Shown: positions 25,776 to 33,740 of the stretch, piece by piece | Layout: every line of letters begins with the position of its first letter | How positions within the stretch are numbered: the first letter of the stretch is position 1 | Source of the DNA: CAYNHQ01 sp964397255 | GTDB taxonomy: Bacteria; Bdellovibrionota_G; JALEGL01; DATDPG01 | DNA: 64,000 bases | Direction of reading: 5' to 3' | Assembly: GCA_964397255.1 (NCBI GenBank) | Contig: CAYNHQ010000002.1 | Coordinates: forward strand, 248,001-312,000 | Notes under the pieces: model-generated | Seen by the model: only the letters and a program-made list of their open reading frames with translations | The model's database searches: none | Told to the model about the DNA's origin: nothing | Program-made: the position numbers and the translations under genes

Positions 25776-26034
25776 CCTCTTCGCAACCGCTATCAGGCTT
25801 TTCGCAACCGCGAGCGATGTACGACGTAGATTTTTTGACTATGGCATGGCTCTGCTCTTTTTAGCTCTGGGGGGTGCATTCCTGATCGCCAGCGCCGGGT
25901 TTTTAATTTGGGCTCTTTATGATGGTCTTTCCATCGTCATGGCTTCGGCCAACAGTGCCCGATTGATTCTCAGTATACTTTCGATGGGCGTCGCTGGAAT
26001 CCTCATCTGGGTCGCCAAAAAAACAATCGACTAG
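25756..26034 (+). CDS. Small two-helix membrane protein (YqjE-like position)
   Basis: A 92-residue protein with two transmembrane helices (about 30-54 and 68-86). In E. coli the DUF883 gene yqjD is followed by yqjE, a holin-superfamily-III-like small membrane protein; the order, size and topology here match. Sequence similarity cannot be tested by eye. The 20-bp overlap with the DUF883 gene suggests co-translation. Confidence 0.6.
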   Translation: MTSNILDLFATAIRLFATASDVRRRFFDYGMALLFLALGGAFLIASAGFLIWALYDGLSIVMASANSARLILSILSMGVAGILIWVAKKTID

Positions 26035-26157
26035 TCGATCCAGCAAAACTTGCGGGGAGATGCCGATTTTAGGCAGCAATCTGAACTAATATTTTAGTAA
26101 TTTCATACACTTAAAAATTTAAGCGCTGGCAGGGCCTGTGCATTTTTGACCTATCAA
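26035..26157 (+). promoter_or_regulatory. AT-rich leader upstream of the repeat lipoprotein
   Basis: A 123-bp gap ahead of the ATG at 26158. It contains the dyad CTTAAAAATTTAAG (26110-26123) and an AT-rich stretch at 26089-26107 that could include a -10 element. The segment AAAATTTAAG, then about 20 nt, then TTTTG and TATC near the ATG, also occurs upstream of the discoidin-like lipoprotein gene (3109-3150). Confidence 0.35.
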
Positions 26158-27594
26158 ATGAAGGGGGCATGTAAGGCAGTTCTTTTTGCTACCGGCTTGG
26201 CACTAGCGTTTTCATGTGCCAAACAGGACGAGTCCTCTCAGTTTGCTATTACTTTCGAGAAAAATAATGTCGATCCTGCATCCACTTCAGGCTTGCTTGC
26301 GGTTGTAACCGAAGATTCTCACGGATCCATCAGGGTTGTTTATTCCTCTGGATTTCAACCGATAAACAAGATCGGACTGGACACGACAGAGTTGCCAAAC
26401 GATCCCAACGCGCAAATCGTAGTATTGACGTATCAGGAATCCTTGGTAGGCGTGACACCATACTTTGCCCCCGGCACCGATCGAATCAATCCCAGCCCTC
26501 TCGACATTTTCTATGCTCCGTTAAAAAGTGGCGCTTCATTTCGAGAACTTGGTCTTTCGGATATAGCTAGCTCGCTTGCCGGAAAATTTTCAAAAATGGT
26601 GATGATTAATCGCCCGAGTACTAGTCATCAAACCTATCGCTATAACGTCGCATCTGGAGCCAGTAGCTTGGGACCGGACCCCATGCTCAATAATTTGGTC
26701 GTGGATCTTTCAGCTTATGGCTTTTCAGCCACGGGTCCCAAACCGCATTTCATTGTCTCGGAACGGGACTACAATGTAACCGGCGCGGATGGGAATTCAC
26801 TTACCGGCGGAAGTTATTGCGGTTTTCAAGAAATCGCTTCGCTTCAATACAAAGTATCGTGTTGGGTGGTGTCGAACCTCGGGAACAAAATCGCATCGAG
26901 TTTCGACTGGTTTGCTATCCAGGAACCTGCAGGAATTGCCAGCAACCCTGGCCGACTTCGTATCGCCTCGGATCAAGATTTGTTGGGCCCCTCGGCGCAA
27001 CTCAACAAACTTGTCACGGATTTGGAAGCGGTGGGCTTTGATCCAAACGGTCCCGCGCCAATGGTGATTACATCCATTCGAGATTTCAATCCCGCGGGAA
27101 TCGCAAACCATTCACTCGATGCGGCGTATTGTTCGTCGACACTTACATCTTCCCCCGATCCATTTGGCTTCATAGCGGATTGTTGGGCCTCCCCCGCACG
27201 CGGATATGGTGCATCTGATGCTGTGGCGGACGGCCAATTCCAATCCTCCTTTGATTTTCTAGCCATTCAGCTTCCTGCCGTTTCGGATCCGTCGATCCTT
27301 CTCCCTAAAATTATCTTGAAGAAAAACATGCTGGCATCGGTAACGGTTTCCGCGCCCTACAACATTATGAACTTCGATCTTTCTACGGATGGTTTTGTAA
27401 CTACAGACCCGGTTCCCAATGTCATTGTTACACAGGTCGACTACAACACCGACACACTCGGTTTAAATTTTAATGTGATAGACAAAAGCTATTGCGGATA
27501 CACGGCTACAGGCCCATTAACGTATAATGTCGACTGCTGGGCCGGCGTGGCAGCCTCTTCGTTTGATTTCCTCGCGATTCAGCCTCCGCCGTAA
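26158..27594 (+). CDS. Lipoprotein with three tandem Cys-containing repeats
   Basis: The ATG at 26158 gives a lipoprotein signal (LALAFSC, Cys 20); an upstream TTG at 26146 is less likely. The ~478-residue protein has an N-terminal domain (about 25-175), then three copies of a 75-90 residue unit at about 178-255, 283-371 and 402-475. Each copy runs DL..x.GF, a strand ending in RDYN/RDFN/VDYN, a YC motif, a CW motif, and SSFDWFAIQ or SSFDFLAIQ. The paired Cys in each unit suggest a disulfide. The closing W/F-AI-Q faintly recalls H-type lectin domains, but I do not claim that family. A surface-anchored binding protein is the likely role. Confidence 0.7.
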   Translation: MKGACKAVLFATGLALAFSCAKQDESSQFAITFEKNNVDPASTSGLLAVVTEDSHGSIRVVYSSGFQPINKIGLDTTELPNDPNAQIVVLTYQESLVGVTPYFAPGTDRINPSPLDIFYAPLKSGASFRELGLSDIASSLAGKFSKMVMINRPSTSHQTYRYNVASGASSLGPDPMLNNLVVDLSAYGFSATGPKPHFIVSERDYNVTGADGNSLTGGSYCGFQEIASLQYKVSCWVVSNLGNKIASSFDWFAIQEPAGIASNPGRLRIASDQDLLGPSAQLNKLVTDLEAVGFDPNGPAPMVITSIRDFNPAGIANHSLDAAYCSSTLTSSPDPFGFIADCWASPARGYGASDAVADGQFQSSFDFLAIQLPAVSDPSILLPKIILKKNMLASVTVSAPYNIMNFDLSTDGFVTTDPVPNVIVTQVDYNTDTLGLNFNVIDKSYCGYTATGPLTYNVDCWAGVAASSFDFLAIQPPP

Positions 27595-27653
27595 TCGATC
27601 GAGTTCGCGCATCTGTTGATGGGCTTTTACGAAGGTGATATTTCTGCATCATC

Positions 27654-28040
27654 ATGCAGACGCGAAATCGCGCTCAAGATTGGCTGAAACAAGCACGAAA
27701 TGATCTCCGTTACGCCGTAGCCGCTTTGGAAGACAAGTTTTACTCGCAAGTCTGCTTTATTTGTCAGCAAGGTTCTGAGAAGGCCCTCAAGAGCATTTTT
27801 TATCGTCGTGGGGCGGAAAAGATTTTTACGCACAGCCTTCACAAACTTTGCCAAGAGCTGAATATCAATTCAAAGCTTATGAATGCGGCGAAAACGCTCG
27901 ACTTGTATTACATTTCTGCACGTTATCCCGATGCTCTCGCTTCGGGAACGCCTCATGAAATATTCACAGAGAGTCAGGCAAAGGAAGCCATCCGACTGGC
28001 GCGCCTCTTTATTCGAAAGGCGGGAAGTCGTTCAAAATGA
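27654..28040 (+). CDS. HEPN-domain protein, partner of MNT copy 2
   Basis: A 128-residue helical protein of the HEPN type found beside minimal nucleotidyltransferases: an opening DWLKQARNDLRYAVAALED, a middle CQQGSEKALKS, and THSLHKLCQELN, SARYPDAL and the C-terminal helix AIRLARLFIRKA. HEPN proteins of this kind act as RNase toxins or as non-catalytic partners. A clear R-x4-6-H catalytic motif is not obvious here (the nearest Arg-His spacing is 7), so toxicity is uncertain. The stop overlaps the MNT start as ATGA. Confidence 0.85.
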   Translation: MQTRNRAQDWLKQARNDLRYAVAALEDKFYSQVCFICQQGSEKALKSIFYRRGAEKIFTHSLHKLCQELNINSKLMNAAKTLDLYYISARYPDALASGTPHEIFTESQAKEAIRLARLFIRKAGSRSK

Positions 28041-28381
28041 AACGTGATTCGGAAGTTGTAATTTGGAGAAAAAAAGCGCCAATCCGCGGGGTGGCACTTC
28101 TTCGTTCTCTCCGAAAAAATCTCAAAGGGCGCGTGGAGACTGCATATCTTTTCGGGAGCCATACGCGAGGGAAAGCGAGTTCGGGTAGCGACATCGATCT
28201 TTTTCTCATCACTGATACCAAAAGACCTTGGCCAGAGCGGGGAAAAGATTACTTTGATCTCATCGATCAATTCGGCGCCGTCGATCTTTTGGTCTATACG
28301 CCTGAAGAATGGCGTGAAATGATAAAGAACCCTACTCCTTTTCTCCGCCACGCCAAACGAACGTGGAAAAAAATCCTTTAA
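28037..28381 (+). CDS. MNT-domain nucleotidyltransferase, copy 2
   Basis: A 114-residue minimal nucleotidyltransferase with an intact GSX10DxD motif (LFGSHTRGKASS, then GSDIDLF) and a later Asp in VDLLVYT. It is translationally coupled to the HEPN gene by ATGA and is paralogous to the MNT gene at 23940-24281; both end in WKK plus two hydrophobic residues. The expected role is antitoxin, modifying the HEPN partner with a nucleotide. The stop codon overlaps the stop of the convergent mtnP gene, the same docking seen for copy 1 and the glycosyltransferase gene. Confidence 0.85.
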   Translation: MKRDSEVVIWRKKAPIRGVALLRSLRKNLKGRVETAYLFGSHTRGKASSGSDIDLFLITDTKRPWPERGKDYFDLIDQFGAVDLLVYTPEEWREMIKNPTPFLRHAKRTWKKIL

Positions 28382-29235
28382 ACTCTTCCTTCGATCAAAA
28401 GCGCCAGTTTTTTGCGTACGGCGGCGGGGATGACTTTGGGGTCGGTGACGATGGCGGTTTTGAGTGTGTCTTTGCAGGTGCAAGTCCGGTCGGGAATATT
28501 TCGTGCAACTTCTTTAATGATTTGTTGGGCTGTCGCGACGTTTTTCTGCATTACTTTCACAACGGCGTCCGCCGCAACCGCTTCCTCTGAAATGTGCCAA
28601 CAATCATAATCGGTGGCGAGGGCCAAACTCGCGTAGCAAAGCTCCGCCTCTCTGGCGAGCTTCGCTTCGGGAATATTCGTCATTCCGATCACACTCACTC
28701 CCAATGACCGATAGGCCATTGACTCGGCGCGCGTCGAAAAGGCCGGGCCTTCCATACAAATGTACGTTCCGCCATCGTGTGTTTTCGCACCGACTTTCTT
28801 TGAAGAATTCACAACCGTTTTTCGCATGTTGGAGCAAACGGGATCACCGAAAGAAACATGCGCCACAATTCCTTCGCCGAAGAACGTCGAGGCCCGGCCT
28901 CGCGTTCGGTCGATAAATTGATCGGGAACCACCATGTCCCCCGGATGAATTTCTTCTTTCATGCTCCCGACGGCGCTGACACTTAACACCCATTCCACGC
29001 CGAGCTGACGAAAGCCATGAATGTTGGCCCGATAATTGATCTCGCCCGGAAGATAACGGTGCCCCACACCATGGCGGGGAAGAAAAAAGAGTCGAACGCC
29101 CTGTTCCAAATCTCCCGAAACATAGGGGTCGGAAGGTTTTCCGAATGGTGTATCGAGATCATGCTTTTCAATGTGGGTCAGCCCTTCCATGGAATAAAGC
29201 CCGCTGCCGCCGATGATTCCGATTTTCTTCGTCAT
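28378..29235 (-). CDS. mtnP: S-methyl-5'-thioadenosine phosphorylase
   Basis: A 285-residue purine-nucleoside phosphorylase family II protein. Visible motifs are IGIIGGSGLY, RHGVGHRYLPGEINYRAN (phosphate and base contacts), VSAVGSM, the EGPAFSTRAES substrate loop and GMTNIPEAKLARE. It splits methylthioadenosine to adenine and methylthioribose-1-phosphate in the methionine-salvage pathway. It is the last gene of a coupled string: its ATG overlaps the rlmN stop as ATGA. Phosphorylases acting on inosine share much of this sequence, so substrate choice is not fully certain. Confidence 0.9.
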   Translation of the reverse strand: MTKKIGIIGGSGLYSMEGLTHIEKHDLDTPFGKPSDPYVSGDLEQGVRLFFLPRHGVGHRYLPGEINYRANIHGFRQLGVEWVLSVSAVGSMKEEIHPGDMVVPDQFIDRTRGRASTFFGEGIVAHVSFGDPVCSNMRKTVVNSSKKVGAKTHDGGTYICMEGPAFSTRAESMAYRSLGVSVIGMTNIPEAKLAREAELCYASLALATDYDCWHISEEAVAADAVVKVMQKNVATAQQIIKEVARNIPDRTCTCKDTLKTAIVTDPKVIPAAVRKKLALLIEGRV

Positions 29236-30272
29236 ACTCCGATCTCCTTAGGTTGGTTGTTTCCGGCAAGCTGACCACAGGCTGCCAAAATATCTTCGCC
29301 ACGGTTATTTCGAACCATGGAAAAGATTCCATATCGAGCAAGAACCGTTCGAAACTTTTCGATAGCTGGTTTATCAGGTCGCTTGAGCTTGGGAAAGAAA
29401 GGATTTTCATTGTATGGAATCAGATTCACTTTGGCGGGAATCCCTTTAAGAAGCTTACCCAGTCGCTCGGCCTCTTCGGGTGAATCGTTTTGGCTCTTCA
29501 TAAGAACGACTTCAAACATGAGGTGCCTGCCGTTGGCCAATTTCATATTCCGCAATTCGTTCGTAAGTTGGTCGAGATTATATTTTCGATTGATCGGCAT
29601 CCAATAGTCACGCGATTCATCCGTGGTACCGGTCAGAGAAATGGCGAGCTTTACATCGGTCGTTTCAAAAAATTTCCGAATGTTGGGAACAATGCCGGCG
29701 GTGGATACCGAAATTTTTCTTTTCCCAATCGCCATCATGTGGGGATGCGTCAAAATTTCAATCGCTCCAATCACATTTTCCATATTTAAAAGAGGCTCGC
29801 CCATGCCCATAAAAACCACATTGCTAACGGGTCGTTTCTCGATGACTTTGATGTAGCGAACCTGATCTACAATTTCACTAATGGAAATATTTCTTTTAAA
29901 CCCTACCACTCCCGTCACACAAAAGGCGCACTTGAGCGCACAGCCCACTTGCGAGGAAATACAAAGCGTGTTTCGTTTCTTCTCCGGAATCCAAACGGCT
30001 TCAATCGCCTCGCCATCTTCGAGCGTGAATCGATATTTCACCGTCCCATCGGTAGAAGTAAACGCTTCCACTTTCGGTAATGAAATCGAAAATGCTTGCC
30101 CCAGTTTTCCTCGAAAAGCCTCCGACAAATTCGTCATATCGGAAAAAGATTTCGCCCCCGACCAGTAAAGCCACTCCACGACCTGTTTCGTACGGTAGGG
30201 TTTCTCTCCCATCCGGTAGAAGTCGCTTTTCAGCTCATCAAATGACAAACCCGTAAGGGGCTTTTGGGACAT
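29232..30272 (-). CDS. rlmN: RlmN: dual-specificity 23S rRNA/tRNA A2503/A37 methyltransferase
   Basis: A 346-residue radical-SAM enzyme that methylates C2 of A2503 in 23S rRNA and A37 in some tRNAs. The iron-sulfur motif CALKCAFC gives Cys111, 115 and 118; the catalytic C-terminal Cys is Cys332 (ILAACGQL). Other hallmarks are VFMGMGEPLLN and KISVSTAGI. The start codon shares one base with the ndk stop (TGATG), and the stop overlaps mtnP. In many proteobacteria rlmN is followed by pilF and rodZ; here those two lie about 8 kb away on the same strand. Confidence 0.95.
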   Translation of the reverse strand: MSQKPLTGLSFDELKSDFYRMGEKPYRTKQVVEWLYWSGAKSFSDMTNLSEAFRGKLGQAFSISLPKVEAFTSTDGTVKYRFTLEDGEAIEAVWIPEKKRNTLCISSQVGCALKCAFCVTGVVGFKRNISISEIVDQVRYIKVIEKRPVSNVVFMGMGEPLLNMENVIGAIEILTHPHMMAIGKRKISVSTAGIVPNIRKFFETTDVKLAISLTGTTDESRDYWMPINRKYNLDQLTNELRNMKLANGRHLMFEVVLMKSQNDSPEEAERLGKLLKGIPAKVNLIPYNENPFFPKLKRPDKPAIEKFRTVLARYGIFSMVRNNRGEDILAACGQLAGNNQPKEIGV

Positions 30273-30697
30273 CAGGGGTTGGAGCGAAGAATAGCGAGAT
30301 CGTGGAAAAAGAAATGAATTTCCTTTTCCGCATTCTCTCGGCTGTCCGAACCATGAACGATGTTTTTCTCGACGTCCGAGGCGAAATCCTTCCGAATCGT
30401 TCCCGGCGCCGCGTCTTTCGGATTCGTCGCTCCCATCAACTCGCGATTTTTGGACACCGCATTTTCTCCGCGCAAAACTGAAACAATGATCGGCCCGGAA
30501 CTCATAAAATCAGTCAGGCTATCGAAAAAATGCTTGTCGCTATGAACGGCATAGAAACCTTCCGCTTCGCGCTTGGAAAGACTCGTCATCCGCATCGCCG
30601 CAATTTGCAGACCTGCTTTTTCAAATCGATGGAGAATTTCACCGATGAGCCTCTTTCGCACACCGTCAGGTTTGATAATCGATAATGTCTGTTCCAT
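30272..30697 (-). CDS. ndk: Nucleoside diphosphate kinase
   Basis: A 141-residue protein, normal length for the family. It moves the gamma phosphate between nucleoside triphosphates and diphosphates through a phospho-His, here His115 in NIVHGSDS. Further motifs are TLSIIKPDGV, GATNPKDAAPGTIR and the closing FFFHDL. It lies 12 bp after sucD and overlaps rlmN by one base, so it belongs to the mdh-sucCD operon and links GTP/ATP made by succinyl-CoA synthetase to the nucleotide pool. Confidence 0.95.
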   Translation of the reverse strand: MEQTLSIIKPDGVRKRLIGEILHRFEKAGLQIAAMRMTSLSKREAEGFYAVHSDKHFFDSLTDFMSSGPIIVSVLRGENAVSKNRELMGATNPKDAAPGTIRKDFASDVEKNIVHGSDSRENAEKEIHFFFHDLAILRSNP

Positions 30698-30709
30698 ATT
30701 TTTCCTTCC

Positions 30710-31582
30710 TTACTTTCGCAGTGCTTTCATCACGGTTTGGCCGATTTCCGCGGGGCTTTCGCACACATAAATTCCCGCATCACGCATGGCCGCCTTTTTA
30801 CTCATGGCGGTTCCCTTGCCTCCCGAAATGATCGCCCCCGCGTGACCCATTCGCCTTCCCGGTGGTGCCGTCATTCCAGCCACAAACCCGATGACAGGCT
30901 TTTTGGAATTCTTTTTTACCCAGGCGGATGCTTCTTCCTCCGCTGTTCCGCCGATTTCACCGATCATCACGATGGCGTCGGTTTCACTATCATTTTCAAA
31001 AAGAGGAAAGAGGTCGGTAAATACCGATCCGATAATCGGATCGCCGCCAATGCCAATGCATGTCGATTGGCCCAGACCCAATTGTGTGAGTTGATGAACC
31101 GCTTCGTACGTCAATGTACCGCTTTTGGAAATGAGTCCGACTCTCCCAGGCTTATGAATATAGCCCGGCATGATGCCGATTTTCGCCCCTCCCGGCGTGA
31201 TGATTCCGGGACAATTGGGGCCGATCAATCGGCTTTTGCTCGAAGCCAACTGCCGTTTCACGCGGGCCATATCGATTGCGGGAATTCCTTCCGTAATGCA
31301 GACAATGACCGAAACTTGAGCATCCATCGCTTCAAAAATCGCATCGGCGGCAAAGGGTGCGGGCACATAAATCATTGTGGCATCGATTCGGTGATCACGT
31401 TGGGCATCAAAGATGGTGTCGTACACTGGAATTCCCTCGACTGATTGGCCCTTTTTCCCAGGCGTCACTCCCGCCACGACTTTCGTTCCATATTCCTTAC
31501 AGGCTTTCGCGTGAAAAGAGCCGTTCGCGCCTGTAATGCCCTGAACAAGAACGTTCGTTTCTTTTCCGACGAGAATCGCCAT
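30710..31582 (-). CDS. sucD: Succinyl-CoA synthetase alpha subunit
   Basis: A 290-residue protein with the CoA-binding N-domain (VLVQGITGANGSFHAK) and the phospho-His loop RRMGHAGAIISGG with His247. With SucC it makes ATP or GTP from succinyl-CoA in the TCA cycle. SucC stop and SucD start share a base (TAATG), fixing equal translation. The length is normal and no key residue is missing. Confidence 0.95.
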   Translation of the reverse strand: MAILVGKETNVLVQGITGANGSFHAKACKEYGTKVVAGVTPGKKGQSVEGIPVYDTIFDAQRDHRIDATMIYVPAPFAADAIFEAMDAQVSVIVCITEGIPAIDMARVKRQLASSKSRLIGPNCPGIITPGGAKIGIMPGYIHKPGRVGLISKSGTLTYEAVHQLTQLGLGQSTCIGIGGDPIIGSVFTDLFPLFENDSETDAIVMIGEIGGTAEEEASAWVKKNSKKPVIGFVAGMTAPPGRRMGHAGAIISGGKGTAMSKKAAMRDAGIYVCESPAEIGQTVMKALRK

Positions 31583-32751
31583 TAGTGGCTTCCTCTCGCG
31601 GAATCCACGGCAAGTTTCGCCGCATCCGCCATATTTGTCGCCGTGCGGATATTTAGTTTCGCTTCACTTAAAATTTTGCGACCCTTCTCCACATTCGTAC
31701 CCTCGAGACGGACAACTAAAGGAACTTTCAATCCCACCTGATTAACCGCTTGAACAATGCCCTCGGCCAAAACATCACAGCGCATGATCCCACCAAAAAT
31801 ATTGACGAGAATGGCCGTCACTTTTGGATCGCTCACGAGAATCTTGAACGCCTCACGAACCATTTCGGCAGACGCACCCCCCCCGACATCCAGAAAATTA
31901 GCCGGCTCTCCCCCATGGAGTTTGATGATATCCATCGTCGCCATGGCCAGGCCGGCACCATTGACCATACAGCCGATATTCCCATCGAGGTGAATGTAAT
32001 TGAGATTCCATTTCGCCGCCTGAATATCGATTGGATCTTCTTCATTCGGGTCGGCAAGTTCTTTGAGTTCCGGATGACGATAAATGGCGTTGTCGTCAAA
32101 ATTGATTTTCGCATCGAGAGCGATGAGACGCTGATCTTTCGTTACCACCAATGGATTGATCTCGGCGAGAGAGCAGTCTTTCTCAATGAACAGACGAACG
32201 AGCGATGAAAGCATTTTCCCAAATGATTCATGTAAGTGCTTTTCAAAACCAAGAGCGAACGCTAGCATCCGGGCCTGATAACTTGAAAACCCGACACCGG
32301 GATCCACATGAACTGTGAAAATTTTCTCCGGATGTGTGGTCGCAACTTCTTCGATTTCCACGCCACCTTCGGAGCTGGCCATGATGGCAATGGAAGCGGT
32401 GGCTCGATCTAACACAGCGGCCAGATAAACCTCGCGAGCAATTGCGCATCCCTCCTCGATCCAAAGCCGTTCGACTTTTCGTCCTTCGGGCCCGGTTTGA
32501 GGCGTCACTAATGGTTTGGAAAGAATGGCGGAGGCATTCGATTTTACTTCGTCCAGCGTTTTGGAGAGTTTGATTCCTCCCCCTTTCCCTCGACCACCGG
32601 CATGAATCTGCGCTTTAACCACCCAGGGGCCTCCCCCTAACTTTTTTGCCGCGGCGGCAGCCTCCTCGGAAGTTTTGGCCAATTCTCCCCGCAATGTTGG
32701 AAGGCCGTACTCCTGAAAGAGCTCCTTGGCCTGATACTCGTGAATTTTCAA
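31582..32751 (-). CDS. sucC: Succinyl-CoA synthetase beta subunit
   Basis: A 389-residue ATP-grasp protein (MKIHEYQAKELFQEYGLP start; VVKAQIHAGGRGKGGGIK; AEINPLVVT; NIFGGIMRCDVLAEG). It supplies the nucleotide site and contacts CoA in the SucCD complex. The family N-terminus shows that translation starts at a TTG (32749-32751), which overlaps the mdh stop as TTGA, so initiation probably depends on ribosomes ending mdh. SucD follows with a one-base overlap. Confidence 0.95.
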   Translation of the reverse strand: MKIHEYQAKELFQEYGLPTLRGELAKTSEEAAAAAKKLGGGPWVVKAQIHAGGRGKGGGIKLSKTLDEVKSNASAILSKPLVTPQTGPEGRKVERLWIEEGCAIAREVYLAAVLDRATASIAIMASSEGGVEIEEVATTHPEKIFTVHVDPGVGFSSYQARMLAFALGFEKHLHESFGKMLSSLVRLFIEKDCSLAEINPLVVTKDQRLIALDAKINFDDNAIYRHPELKELADPNEEDPIDIQAAKWNLNYIHLDGNIGCMVNGAGLAMATMDIIKLHGGEPANFLDVGGGASAEMVREAFKILVSDPKVTAILVNIFGGIMRCDVLAEGIVQAVNQVGLKVPLVVRLEGTNVEKGRKILSEAKLNIRTATNMADAAKLAVDSARGSH

Positions 32752-33689
32752 CGGAGAAATTCCTTTGCCTTGTCGGTCAGCTCACGCACGGCCGCCGCCG
32801 ATTTTTCAAGCGCGGCTTTTTCATCTCCCTCAAGTTTGATTTCAATAATTTTTTCCACTCCCTTTGCGCCAAGCATGGCTGGAACACCCAGATAAATATC
32901 CTTCATTCCATATTCGCCGTTTAAGTAAACACAGGAGGGAAGAATCCGCTTCCGGTCATGGAGAATCGCTTCGGCCATCTCGACTACCGCGGCCGACGGT
33001 GCATAAAACGCGGAGCCAGTTTTTAAAAGAGCGACGATTTCGGCTCCGCCGTCGCGAGTCCTTTGAATAATTTTTTCCAACTGATCTTTGGGTAGAAGCT
33101 GCGGTACGGGAATTCCAGCCATCGTCGAATATCGGACGAGCGGCACCATCGTGTCTCCATGCCCTCCAAGCACAAATGCAAAAACATCCCGTACCGAACA
33201 ACCGAGAGCTTCGGCTAGAAAAGTTCGAAAGCGAGCGGAATCCAGAACGCCCGCCATGCCCAAAACTCGATTTTTTGGAAATTTACTGACTTCTGCCGCG
33301 ACGTAAACCATGGCATCGAGAGGATTGGAAACAATGATCAGAATTGCGTTTGGAGAATATTTGGCAATTTCAGCCGTAACAGACTTTACGATCGACGTAT
33401 TAATTTTCACCAGATCATCTCGCGACATTCCTGGTTTGCGAGGGGAGCCGGCCGTAATAATGACGAGATCAGAGTCTTGCGTCACCTTGTAGTCGTTGGA
33501 TCCGATGACTTTGACATCGTAACCTTCAATGGGCCCCGCTTGGGCAAGATCGAGCCCCTTGCCCTGTGGAACCCCTTCTATAATGTCGACCAGTACAACG
33601 TCACCCAGTCCCTTGGCGGCAGCCCAGTGAGCTGCCGTGGCCCCTACGTTTCCTGAGCCTACAATCGTGATTTTCTTTCGTAAATTCAT
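32748..33689 (-). CDS. mdh: Malate dehydrogenase (LDH-like type)
   Basis: A 313-residue NAD-dependent dehydrogenase. The Rossmann motif is GSGNVGATAAHW; substrate arginines sit in SPRKPGMSRDD, and the catalytic His is His177 in GGHGDTMVPL. It interconverts malate and oxaloacetate in the TCA cycle. The ATG at 33689 is chosen because the family begins MNLRKKITIVG; the extra 15 residues upstream would need a TTG. It is the first gene of mdh-sucC-sucD-ndk-rlmN-mtnP. Lactate dehydrogenase is unlikely because the active-site loop carries Arg (RKPGM). Confidence 0.93.
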   Translation of the reverse strand: MNLRKKITIVGSGNVGATAAHWAAAKGLGDVVLVDIIEGVPQGKGLDLAQAGPIEGYDVKVIGSNDYKVTQDSDLVIITAGSPRKPGMSRDDLVKINTSIVKSVTAEIAKYSPNAILIIVSNPLDAMVYVAAEVSKFPKNRVLGMAGVLDSARFRTFLAEALGCSVRDVFAFVLGGHGDTMVPLVRYSTMAGIPVPQLLPKDQLEKIIQRTRDGGAEIVALLKTGSAFYAPSAAVVEMAEAILHDRKRILPSCVYLNGEYGMKDIYLGVPAMLGAKGVEKIIEIKLEGDEKAALEKSAAAVRELTDKAKEFLR

Positions 33690-33740
33690 GGAATTCACCC
33701 GGGGCGGATATACCACCGGGGTCTGAGATTGCAATTCCCG

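Noticed and set aside
26127..26142. A sigma-54-like sequence (TGGCAGGGCCTGTGCA) upstream of the repeat lipoprotein.
   Set aside because: Spacing of GG and GC is right, but the start would be only about 5 nt before the ATG and the flanking bases are poor.
27654..28040. A catalytic HEPN RNase motif (R-x4-6-H).
   Set aside because: The nearest Arg-to-His spacing in RRGAEKIFTH is 7, so RNase activity is not claimed.
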